Origin: Fodinibacter sp963763015
GTDB lineage: Bacteria > Actinomycetota > Actinomycetes > Actinomycetales > Dermatophilaceae
Length of the DNA: 64,000 nt
Assembly (NCBI GenBank): GCA_963763015.1
Contig: CAVXML010000007.1
Location: 124,001 to 188,000, forward strand
Direction: 5' to 3'
Part shown: positions 43,577 through 55,500 of the stretch, piece by piece
Position numbering within the stretch: the first letter of the stretch is position 1
Layout: the number at the start of each line of letters is the position of its first letter
Notes under the pieces: model-generated
Database searches by the model: none
What the model saw: only the letters and a program-made list of their open reading frames with translations
Told to the model about the DNA's origin: nothing
Translations under genes and position numbers: made by a program

Positions 43577-46500
43577 TCAGGGGGCCGGCACGAACCGCAC
43601 GACGAGCTCCGGTGCGAGGTCGGAGCCACTCTCGCGGCTGTGGAACGACTGCTCGGCGTTGGCGCCCTCCGCGGAGTCGCGGACGAGGAACCCGGACCCA
43701 CCGCCGGCCGAGTACATGGAGCGCACGATGCCGCCGACGCCCCACTCCCGCCATCCGGTGCCGGAGGTCGTCGTCACTGCCGAGCCCGTGGTCGCGGGCT
43801 GGTTGGCCCACGACGCCGACCCCTCGGTCCACGAGGATGCCGCGGCGAACGCCTGGAGGGTTCGCCCGGCCGCCGCCGACCCGGCATTGAGCCGCAGCGT
43901 CGCCGAGTCGACGACACATCCGGCCGGCACCGTGGGCAGCGGGAACGCCACGAGCGTGCGCACGTTCTGGCCGCTCTTGGACCGCACCTTGAGCGCCGAG
44001 TCCGTGCCCTTGGTCTGCGACGGGCTCGACTGGTCGACCCAGGTGTCGGCAGAGGCGTCGACCGTCACAGTCGAGCACACCGGAGCGGGGGTGCCGCCGC
44101 CACCACTGCCACCGCCGCCGGAGCCGGAGCCGGCTGTCGCCCAGGTGATCACGAGCTGCGGGCGGTTGCTGCCGTTCTCGCGGCTGCGGAACTGCTGCTC
44201 GTGGTCGTTGTTCTCCGAGGCGTCCCGGACGAGGAAGCCGTGCCCGCCACCTGCGGCGAGCATCGCCGACACCTGGCCATTGACCGCCCACTCGCGCCAG
44301 CCGGTGCCGGACGAGGTGGTCGCCGGCGTGCCGGTGGTCGCGGGCTGGTTGGCCCAGGTGACTCCCGACTCGGTCCACGTGCCACCCAGCTGGAAGGCCT
44401 GGAGCGTACGGCCGGTGCGGGCGGATGCCGCGTTGAGCCGCAAGGTTGCCGTGCTGACCTCGCACCCTGCGGGGACGGTGGGCATCTGGAACCGCACGAG
44501 GGCCCGCAGGTTGCCGCCGGACTTCGACATCACCTTGAGCACCGAGTCCGTGCCCTTGTTCGAGGACGGGCTGCCCTGGTCGACCCAGCTGTCGCCGTTG
44601 GCCGTCAGCGTGACGGGTCCTGCGGTGCAGCTCGGCGGAGGCGCCTCGACGGTCCACGACCACCGGTAGGGGGTGGAGTCGGTGTTGCCCGACGTGTCGG
44701 TGGCGCGCACGTCGTACGTGTGCGGACCGACCGCGAGGCCGCTCACGCTCGTCGGCGACGTGCAGGCTGCGAAGGCCGCGCCGTCGAGCGAGCACTGGAA
44801 CGTCGAGCCGGTCTCGCTCGCACCGAACGCGAACGTGGCCGTCGTGCTCGTCGTCGTGCCGCTCGGCCCCTCGGTGCCCGTGGTCTCGGGTGCCGAGGTG
44901 TCGGGCAGCGACACCGTCCACGTGGTCGTGGCGGGGGTGGCGTCACGGTTGCCGGCCAGGTCGACCGCCCGCACCGCGAAGGTGTGCGAGCCGGCATCCA
45001 GCCCGGTGAGCGTCACCGGCGAGGTGCACGCGGTGAACGCCGCGCCGTCGAGGGAGCACTCGAAGGTGCCCGGCTCGTCAGCGGTGAACGCCAGGGTCGC
45101 GGACGTCGTGGTCGTCGTGCCGGTCGGAGCCTCGGTGAGCGTCGTGACAGGGGCGACCGCCGGGGTGACGGTCCACTCCCACTCGGTCCACTCCACCTGC
45201 ACGTTGCCGGCGGCGTCGGTCGCCCGCACCGCGAAGACGTGGTCGCCCACCGAGAGACCGGTGTAGGTCTTCGGCGAGGTGCACCCGACCTCGGCGCCGT
45301 CGAGCCAGCAGCTGAACGTCGACCCGGGCTCGTCGGAGGTGAAGGCGAACGTCGCCGTCGTGCTCTCCGTGAGGTCCGCCGGTCCGGACGTGACGGTCGC
45401 CTCGGGCGGCCCGTCCACGGTCCAGGTGTGGCTGGCGGGCGTCGGGTCGGTGTTGCCGGCCGCGTCGAGCGCCCGGACCTCGAGGACGTGCTCGCCCTCG
45501 ATGACCGTGGTGAGCGCGAGCGGGCTCGTGCAGGCCGAGAACGCGGCCGTGTCGAGGCGGCACTCGTAGCCGGCACCGGGGTCGGGGGACGAGAACGTGA
45601 ACGTCGCCGTCGTTGACGTGGTCACCGAGGGCGGGCCGGTGTCGATCACCGTCTCCGGGGGCTCGGTGTCTGCGGGCGCCCCAGTGACGGTCCACGTGAG
45701 CTCGGCGGGCGTCGTGTCGGTGAACCCGTCGGCCGTGCCACGCACCGCGAAGGTGTGGTCACCGTCGACCAGGCCGGTCAACGTCATCGGCGAGGTGCAC
45801 GCAGCCCACGGCCCGGCGTCGAGCGTGCACTCGAATGTCGTTCCGACCACGCTGCCGGTGAACTCGAAGGTGGCCGTCGGTCCCACGGACTCCGCCGGCG
45901 GGGTCACCGTGAGGGTGGTCTCCGGGGCGGCGAGCAGGGTCCACGTCGCCTCGGACGCCGTGCCGACGTTGCCGACGAGGTCGGTCGCGCGCACCGCGAG
46001 GGTGTGCGGTCCCGCGGCCTCCGCCGTCACCGGGAGGGGCGAGGTGCACGCCTCGAAGAGCGACCCGTCCAGGGAGCACTCGAAGGTCGCGAACGGGTCG
46101 TTCGCCGTGAACCTCGCGGTGACGGCGGTGGCCGTCGTGGTCGCCGGCAGGGCCGTGATGGCCACGGTCGGCGCGACGGTGTCCGCGGCATGGGTGAACT
46201 CGAGCGTCGCCGGGGTCGGGTCGATGTTGCCCTCGGCGTCGATCGCCCGCACGTGGAAGGTGTGGGTGCCGGGCGCCAGCGGTTCGGGCAGGTCGGGGTT
46301 GGGGTAGGTCCACGGGCTCGTGCACTCGGCGAACGCGGCGTCGGCCGGGTCGTCGAGGCTGCACTCGAAGGTCAGCCCCTGCGGCGAGGTGACGTTGTCG
46401 GTGCCCGCGAACTCGAAGCTGGCCGAACCGGTCGGGTCGGCGGGACCGCCCGTGACCTGGGTGTCGGGCGGCACGGTGTCGAGACCGGAGACGATGGTCC

Positions 46501-49500
46501 ACTCGTACTGGGTCGCCTCGATCTGCTCCGCGCCCTCGGGGTCGATCGCGTACACCTGGAACAGCCGGTCGCCGATCGCGAGCCCGGTGTAGGTGACGGG
46601 CGACGTGCACGCCGTGAACGCCAGGCCGTCGATGGAGCAGCGGAACGTCGCGTCCGCGACGTTGGCCTCGAAGGTGAACGTCGCCGTGGTGTCGACCGTC
46701 TCGCCGCCCGTGGCCGGGTCGGTTCCCTCGGCGGGCACGAACGCCGGGCCGCCGGTGACGGTCGCGACGATCCCCGTGATGGTCCACGTGTAGGTGGCCG
46801 GGGTGGGGTCGGTGTTGCCCTCGGGATCGGTGGCGCGCACCCGGAAGGTGTGCGAGCCGACTTCGGTCTCCTCGAAGGAGTACTCCGCGGCGAACGCGCA
46901 CGACGTGAAGGCGGCGCCGTCGAGCGAGCACTGGTAGGTGACGTCCGGCTCGTTCGACGAGAAGGTGAAGTACACGTCGAGGAGCGGGGACGCCGCCGGC
47001 GGCGCCAGGTCGATGAACGTGTCGGGTGCCACGCCGGTCGGCAGGGCGACGTACGTCCAGGTGAAGGTCGCCGGCGTCGGGTCGACGATGCCGGTCTCGT
47101 CGATGGCGCGCACCTCGAAGGTGTGCTCACCGGGCTGGAGGCCGGTCAGCTCCCACGGGTTGTCGCAGTCGACGAAGTCGAGCTCGTCGGTGCTGTCGAG
47201 GCGGCACTGGAAGCCCAGCGCCGACGTCGGCGTGGTGTTGTCGCTGCCGGTGAAGGTGAACAGGGCGTTGGCGCTGCTCGAGGGGTCGCTCGGCCGGTCG
47301 ACGATCGTCGTGTCAGGGGCACCAGGCGCGGCGGTGACGGTGCACACCACGACGAGGCACTGGGCCGGCTCGGCGTTGCCCGACGCCTGGTTCCCGCCAC
47401 CGTCGATGGTCCCGGTGACCGCGAGGATGCCCCAGCCGTCGTTGAGCGTGACGACGTTGTCGGTCACGGTGTGCCCGCCGTCGGCGACGGCGATGCCGTC
47501 ACCGCTGTTGCCGGTCGCGTAGTTGCCCAGCACGAGGTTGCCGTCGCCGGCCGGGGCGGCGCCCGCGACCTCGATGCCCGAGCCTGAGCTGCCGCTCACG
47601 GTGTTGAGGCGGACGACGTTGTCGAACGACTCGCCCTCGAGGGAGATGCCGGTGCCGGAGGTGCCGGCCACGGTGTTGCGCTCGATGGTGTTGCCGCTCG
47701 ACAGGGTCAGGCAGATGCCGCCCGCGTTGAATCGGACGTCGTTGCTCGCCACGAGGGTGTTCGTCGCACCGTCGAGGGAGATGCCGCACCCACCCGAGGT
47801 CGTCACGACGTTCGCGACGACGTCGTTGCCGTCGGAGGCCGTGACCGCGATGCCGTCCGAGCCGCTGTCGGCGACGTCGTTGCCGCGCACCGTGTTGTCG
47901 TCGGAGGCGAGGTCGAGCGAGAGGCCGGAGCCGCTGTTCGAGGACAGGGTGTTGTCGGTGATCGTGTTCCCGCTCGCCCCGACGAGGGCGATGCCGGACT
48001 GGCTGGCGCCGGTGACGGCCGTGCGGGTCACGGTGCTGGCGGTCGTGCCGTCGAGCAGGACGCCGTCACCGGGGATGAGGGTGAGGGTGGCGTCGTGGAC
48101 GGTGGCACCGGTCGTGCCGCCGGACAGCTCGATGCCGACCGGGCTGGAGCTCACGTCGGTGTGGCGCACCACGGAGCCCGTGGGCCCGCCACGGATCGCG
48201 ACACCCGACACCTGGTTCTCCGTGAGGGTCATCGCGTCGACGATGCCGTGCCCGCCGGCGAACAGGATGCCGTCGTCGAACTGGGTGAGGGTGCCGCCGG
48301 TGACGGCGACCGAGTCGAATCCGGTGTTGCGCACACCCGCGCCGAGCCCGACGCCGTCGATCGTGTGGCCGTCGAGGTCGACGGTGATGGCGTCCGCCCC
48401 GATGACCAGCCCGTCGCCGGAGCAGTCGGTCAGGTCGTTGGTCAGCCGCACGCTCGAGGTGATGGTCTGGCCGCAGGTGACGCTGGTGGCGACCGGGGCC
48501 GCGGTGACGGTCCAGGTCCACGTGGCCGGGGTCGGGTCGGTCAGTCCGTCGACGTCCGTGGCGGCGACCTCGAGCTCGTGCGAGCCGACCGCCAGGCCGG
48601 TGAGGGAGACGGGGCTGGTGCAGGGCTCGGCCGTACCGCCGTCCAGGCTGCAGGCGAAGGTCACGCCCTCCTCGTCGCTGTCCAGCGTGAAGGTGGCGTC
48701 CGTGCGCACCGTCGTCGCGTCGGGCCCGGTGAGGATCGTGGTCTCGGGCGCCTGGTCGGGCGCCGGGGCCTGGATCGTCCAGGCGTGCTGAGCCGGCGTC
48801 TGGTCGACGTTGCCCGACCAGTCGGTCGCGCGCACCTCGAAGACGTGCTCGCCCACGGCCAGCCCGGTGAAGGACACCGGCGACGTGCACGGCGCGAACG
48901 CCCCGGCGTCGGTGGAGTCCAGCCGGCACTCGAAGGTCACCGGGGTGGCGTTGTCGCTGCCCGTGAAGGTGATCGTCGCGGTCGTACGGGTCGTCGGGTC
49001 ACTGGGTCCGTCGATGACGGAGGTGTCCGGGGCCACGGTGTCGGAGGGGGTCCCGGCCCCGCCGTCGCAGGAGATGTTGAAGCACTGGATGACCAGGCCG
49101 GTCTCCGGGTCGATGCCGCCGCCCTCGTTGCCCGAGGCGCGGTTGCCGCCGCCGTCGACGTTCGTGCCCGCCACGGTGGCCAGGGCCGAGTAGATGCCGT
49201 AGCCGCCGTTGTGGTTGGCCGAGTTGCGGGCGATCATGTGGCCCACCGCCGTGACCTCGATGCCGTTGGTGGCGTTGTCGTCGGCCGTGTTGCCGTCGAC
49301 GAGGTTGCCCTCACCTGCCGGTGCGGCCGCACCGACCGCGATTCCGGCGCCGTCGTTGGCGTTGGCCTCGTTGCCGATGAAGACGTTGCGCAGCGAGCCG
49401 TCGCCGACCTCGATGCCGGTTCCGGCGGTCTCGCTGGCCAGGTTGGCCTCGACGCGGTTGCCCGACGAGCCGCCGAGCTCGATGCCCCCGGCGTTGAAGC

Positions 49501-52500
49501 GCAGGTCGTTGTCGCGCACCAGGGCGCCGTCGGCCGACTCGAGCACGACACCGGCATCCGACATGTTGTGGACGGTGTTGCCGACGACACGGGCGCCGTC
49601 GGACAGCTCGATCGCCACGCCGCCCTCGCTGTCGGTGAGCGTGTTGTCCTCGAGGACCGTCTGGTGCGAGCCCTCGGAGACGATGACCGCGGTGTCGGCG
49701 GCCTGGCTGACGCTGTTGCGCAGCAGGCGGTTGCCGACCGACCCGACGAGCTCGACGCCGGCGTCGCTGGACCCGCTGAGCGTGTTGTCCTCGATGGTGT
49801 TGTCGCCCGAGGCGAGGACGTGGATGCCCTGGCCCGTGTTGCCCGTCACCGTGTTGTGGTGGACGTGGGCTCGCTGGGTGCCGGCCTCCACGAGGATGCC
49901 GACCCCGTTGGCGGTGGTCATGGTGTGGCGCACGGTGCTGCCGCCGGCGGCGTCGTCGGCGTTGGTCAGCGAGACCCCGGCGAGCTCGTTCATCCGCAGC
50001 TCCATGGCGTGGACTATGGCGCCGGACGTGCCCGAGCCGAGCGCGACGCCCTGGTCGAACTCCCGCACGGACCCTCCGGTGACGGTCACGCGGTCGTGGC
50101 CGTCGACGCGGATGCCGGCGGCCAGGCCGGTGCCGTCGACGACGTGGCCGTCGAGGTCGATGGTGATGCCGCCCGCCCCGACGACGAGGCCGTCGCCGCC
50201 GCAGTCGGTGAGGTCGGCGGTGAGCACGATGCTCACGGTGACGACCTGGCCGCAGGTGGGTGCGGTCGGGACGGGGGCGGCGCCGACGGTCCACGTCCAA
50301 GTTGCCGGCGTGTCGTCCTCGTTGCCCGCCGCGTCGACCGCGCGGACGTCGAACGTGTGCTCGCCGGGTGCGACCGTGAGGGTCGTGGGCGAGGTGCAGG
50401 CGGCGTAGCCCGCACCGTCCAGTCGGCACTCGAAGGTCACGTCGTCCTCCGGGCTGGAGAAGGCGAAGGTCGCGGAGGTCTGGATCGTGAGCGGGTCGGG
50501 GTGCTCGTCGAGGGTCGTCTCCGGCGCGGTGGTGTCGGCCGGTGGCTCTTCGACGGTCCACGTGCGCGTGGCCGGGGACTCGTCCTCGTTCCCTGCGGCG
50601 TCGAGGGCGCGCACGGCGAAGGTGTGCTCACCGGGCTCGAGGCCCGCGAGCTCTTCGGGCGAGGTGCACGCCGTGAAGGCGCCACCGTCGACCGAGCACT
50701 CGAACGTCAGGTAGGGCCCGGGCGTGGCGTTGTCGTACCCGGTGAAGGAGAACGAGGCGTCGGAGGAGGTCGAGGGGTCGGTGGGCCCGCTGGTGATGGT
50801 GGTGTCCGGGGCGACGTCGTCGGGTCCCGGAGGGGCGGACACCACGGTCCAGGTGTGCACGTCCGGGGTCAGGTCGACGTTGTCCGAGGGGTCGATGGCG
50901 CGCACCTCGAAGGTGTGCTCGCCACTCATGAGGAACTGGTAGGAGAACGGGCTGCCGCACGGGAGCCAGTTGTCGACGTCCACGGGCTGCGGGGGCTCCA
51001 CCGGGTCACCGGGCTCCGGCGGCTCGGGCGGCTCCGGCTCGGGGTCCGGCGGGGCGTCCAGGCGGCACTCGAAGCGCATCGCCGTCACGGGTGCCTGGTC
51101 GTCGGTCGCCGTGAACGCGAACGTCTGGGGGGCGAGAGCGGAGGATCCGTTGGCCGGGGCCGCGGTGATCTCCGTGTTGGGGGCGGTCGTGTCCGGAGCC
51201 ACGGGGGCCGGGGCGCTGCCGGGGGCGCAGACGACCCCGGTGCACTGCTCGGGCTCGGCGTTGCCGCTGGCGAGGTTGCCGCCGCCGTCGATCGTGCCCA
51301 CGGCGGCACTGATCCCCCACGCGCCGTTGTTGTAGGCCTCGTTGGCGGTCACGGTGTGGCCGGCCCCGCCGACGGAGATGCCGTCGCCGAGGTTGCCGGT
51401 CGCCTCGTTGTCCTCGATCGTGTTGCCGTCGACCGGGTCGCCGTTGGCGTCGAGGACCTCGCCCTCGACGCTGATGCCGGTGCCGCCGGTGTGGTTCGTG
51501 AGGTTGCCCACGACCAGGTTGCGGGCAGAGCTCTCCAGCGAGATGCCGTCGGCCTGGGTCTGGCGGGCGTCGTTGCTACGGATGACGGCGTCGTGGGAGC
51601 CGGCCAGCTGGATGCCGCTCGGGTTGTAGCGCACGTCGTTGTCCTCGACGAGGGCGTCGTCCGACCCGCCGAGGCCGATCGCGGCCCCACCGGCGAGGTG
51701 GAGGGTGTTGCCACGCACGGTGACGCCGTCGGAGTCGTCCACCGACACGGCGGAGTCCGACGTTCGGGTCGTGGTGTTGCCCTCGATGACGGTGCGGTGC
51801 GAACCGGCCGTGACGAGGATCGCGGCATCCCCGATGTCGGCGAGGAAGTTGCCCGAGACCGCGGTGTCGGTCGATGCCTCGAGCGAGATGCCGCCGTCGC
51901 TGTCGAGCAGGGGATCGCCGGTGTCGCCGCTCACGGTGTTGTCGGCGATGGTGTGGTGGCTCGCGTCGAAGCCGTAGACGGCGCGACCGAGGTTGCCGGA
52001 GAACGTGTTCTCAACGATGGTCGAGCCCTCGGACCCGCCGAGCAGCGTGACGCCGTCGCCGTTGAGCGCCAGGGTGTTCCCGCGCACGGTGTTGCCGACG
52101 CGCCCGTTGTCGGCGTCGAAGAGCTCGACGCCGGCGGATGTGTTCGACCTCAGGGTCATGTCGGTCACGAGGTTGTGGGTGACTCCCGCCATGAGCCGCA
52201 CCCCGAAACCGAAGCCGGTCACGGTGCCGCCTCGGACGACGACGTTGGTGTGGCCGCTGTTGCGGATGCCGGCGAAGAAGCCCTCCTCCTGGCCGGGGTC
52301 GAGCACCAGGCCACTGGAGATGCTGTGGCCGTCGAGGTCGATGACGAGGTCGGGGGCGCCCACGACCAGGCCCTCGCCCATGCACCCGGCCAGGTCGTTC
52401 GCGAGGCGGATGCTCTCGGTGACCACCTGGCCACAGACGACCGGGGTGGGGGTGGCGCCCGGCTCCGGAGGTGCCGGCGGTGCCGGCGTCCCGGCCGGCT

Positions 52501-55500
52501 CGAAGCGCAGCACGAGCTGGGGTGGCGTGGGCGGTTCGCGCACCGCCTCGCTGCTCACGAAGGTCTGCTCCGCGCCGGTGGCGTCCTCCTCGACGGCGTC
52601 GCGGACGATCCACCCGTGGTTGGGCGTGCCGGAGTCGAAGGCCTCGACGTTCGCCGTGACGTCGAACTCGCGGTAGCCGCTGCCGGACGTCGTCGTCGAC
52701 GGGATGCCGGAGCTGGCGGGCTGGTTGTTCCACACGACGGTGTTCTCGACCCAGGCGGTGGCCGCCGGGACGGCGAGCAGGATGCGGCTGTCGTCGCCCT
52801 CGCCGAAGAGCCTCAGCGTCGCGCTCTCCAGCGCGCACGGCGGCAGGCCGGAGGGCAGGTCGAACTGCACGAGCGAGCGCGCGTCGGCGCCCGGAGCGGC
52901 GGAGCGCACGGTCAGCGCCTCGAGGTTGCCGAGGTTGTCGAGCGGGGTCCCCTCGTCGACGGTGGCGTCGGCCGTGGCGGTGAGCGTCATGTTGGCCGCG
53001 TCGCAGTCGACGGGAGTGCCGACGGTCCAGGTGTGGCTGGCCGGGCTGGGGTCGACGTTGTCGGCAGCGTCGGTCGCGCGCACCTGGAAGGTGTGCTCAC
53101 CCGGAGCCAGGTTGCTGTACACCGCCGGGTTGGTGCACTCGAGCCACGCCGCGGGGTCGAGCGTGTCGATGCGGCACTCGAACTCCATGAACTCCACGGG
53201 GGTGGCGTTGTCCGTCGCCGAGAAGGTGAACGTCGCCGAGGAACTGGTGCTCGGGTCGGATGGCTTCTCGAGGATGGTCGTGTTCGGCGCGATCACGTCG
53301 GCGAACCCGCCGAACTGGTGCACGAAGGGTGTGGGGTCGACGTTGCCAGCGCGGTCGATCGCGCGTGCCTCGAAGGTCCAGAAGCCGTCCTCGATGAGTG
53401 GGACCTGCCAGGGCTGTCCACAGCCGACGAACCGGAGCTCGGGGGGCAGCGGCTGGGTGGGGTCCGGGGGCTCCGGGGGCTCGGTGGGGTCGCTCTCGAG
53501 CAGGCGGCACTCGTAGCGCAGGTCCTCCGTCGCCGTCACGTCGTCGCTACCGGTGAACCGGAAGAGGGAGGTCGTCAGGGTGTCCTGGATGGGGCCGGCG
53601 ACGAAGGCCGTGTCGGGTGGGGTGTCGTCGGGCGCCGGGAACGGTCCCTCCGACTCGAAGGCACCGGAGTCGCAGCGCGCGTTCTGCGGGCGTGCGACAC
53701 CACGCTGGTCGGTGCTGGGGCACGGGGTCACTCCCCCGTCGAGGGCGAGGCTGTCAGGCGTGAGACCCATCGTCATCGTCGAACCGCCACGGTCCGCCAC
53801 CGCGTCGAGACCGGCGGTGGGTGCGTTGCTCCGGTCCAGGGAGCCGCGGAAGTAGCACGAGTCCCCGTCCTCGAGGTTTCCGCCCTCGGAGCCGACGGCG
53901 AACGAGCAGTTCGGTCCGAGCTCGTTGTCGGCGACGATCGTGTTGCGCAGGATGACGCCGGCGCTCGGCTGGATCGGCACGTTCGGGGACCCGATCTCGC
54001 CACCGACGCCGCTGGCGATCGGCGAGCTGTTGTGGGCGATCGTCGTCGACGTCACGACGACGGGCGCGTCGGCGTCGACGTAGATCCCGCCGCCGCGCAC
54101 CTGGGCGATGTTGCCGCTGATGGTGACGTTCTCGTACAGCGCCTTGGCGTCGCCGAGGCTGTACACGCCGCCGCCGAGACCGGTGTCGTCGCTCGTGCGT
54201 TGGAGCGCGCGGTTGTCCCAGATCAGCGTCTTCTCGATGCGGAGCGCGCCGTCGGCGGCGTTGGCTATGCCGCCGCCGTTCTCGGCGGTGTTGCCGCTGA
54301 TCGTCGTGTCGATGATCGTGAAGTTGCCACTGCCGTTGCTCTCGATCCCGCCGCCGTCCGCGTCGGCCTCGTTACCGGTGATGGTGAGGTTGCGCAGGGT
54401 CACGCGGGCGGCCGCGTTCTCGATGCCCGCGCCGGCGTGGGCGTGGTTGCCCGTCACCTGCGAGTCGCTGAAGGTGACGGAACCGTTGTTGTCGAGGTAG
54501 GCGCCACCGCCCTCGGCGGATGCAGCGTTGCCGGTGAACACGGCATCCGTCAGAGTGAGCGACCCCATGCCGCCCGAGGCGAGGCCGCCGCCGGAGCCGT
54601 CCGGCACCTCGCCGTCGACCTCGGCGCCGGCGCGGTTGCCCTCGAAGCGCGTGCCGGTCACCGTGACCGGGGCCTCGGTCGAGGCGAACAGGCCGCCGCC
54701 GTCGCCGTTGGTCGCGTTCTCGACGAGCGAGCCGTCGGTGACCGACAAGGTCGCCTTCGCGGTCACAGAGACGCCGCCACCGTGGGCGTGCGCGTGGTTC
54801 TCGCTGACCGTGGCGGCGCGCAGCTCCAGGTCGCCCTCGTGCTCGACCGAGGCACCCGCGCCGGTGTCGGCGGTGTTCCCGCTCAGGGTGGTGCGCGTGA
54901 GCGTCGCCCGGGCCGGGACGCCGTTGGGGTTGAGCTGGCCGGCGACGTAGAGGCCGCCGCCGCCGCGGGCGGTGTTGCCCGAGACCGTGGAGTCGACGAG
55001 GTTCAGGGCGCCTTGGAGCTGGTGGATGCCGCCGCCCTCGCCCTGGCTGTCGCTGTCGGCGACGACGACGTCGGTGAACGTCACCGTGCCGGCGGACGCG
55101 TTGCTCACCGCGCCGCCCTCCTCGGCGCTCCAGCCGTCGCGCAGGGTCAGCCCGGTGAGGCTGACGGCGCCCGCCGTGTCGGTGATCTCGAGGAGCCGGT
55201 CCATCCCGAGCTGCTCGGGCGGCGCGCCCTCGGGTATCGGCCCGCCGACGACCGAGGTGGTCGCGGCCCCCGCCCCGAGCACCACGAGCGGGGCGATCAC
55301 GTCGAGGTCGCCGGTGTCGGCCTCGTTGCCCCCCTCGGGCGGCCGGGTCAGCCGGTAGGTCCCCGCCGGCACCGTCACGGTGTCGACGACCGGGCTGGTG
55401 TTGGCCTCCTGGACCGCGGCGCGCAGGGTGCACGAGCCCTCGTCGCTGGCGCACAGCCCGTCTCCGGGCGACGCATCGACGAGGTCCGCCGTCGACGTCA

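Noticed and set aside
41991..45616. Two long plus-strand frames opposite the sensor kinase and the giant gene end
   Set aside because: No domain content; they are antisense shadows of well-supported genes.
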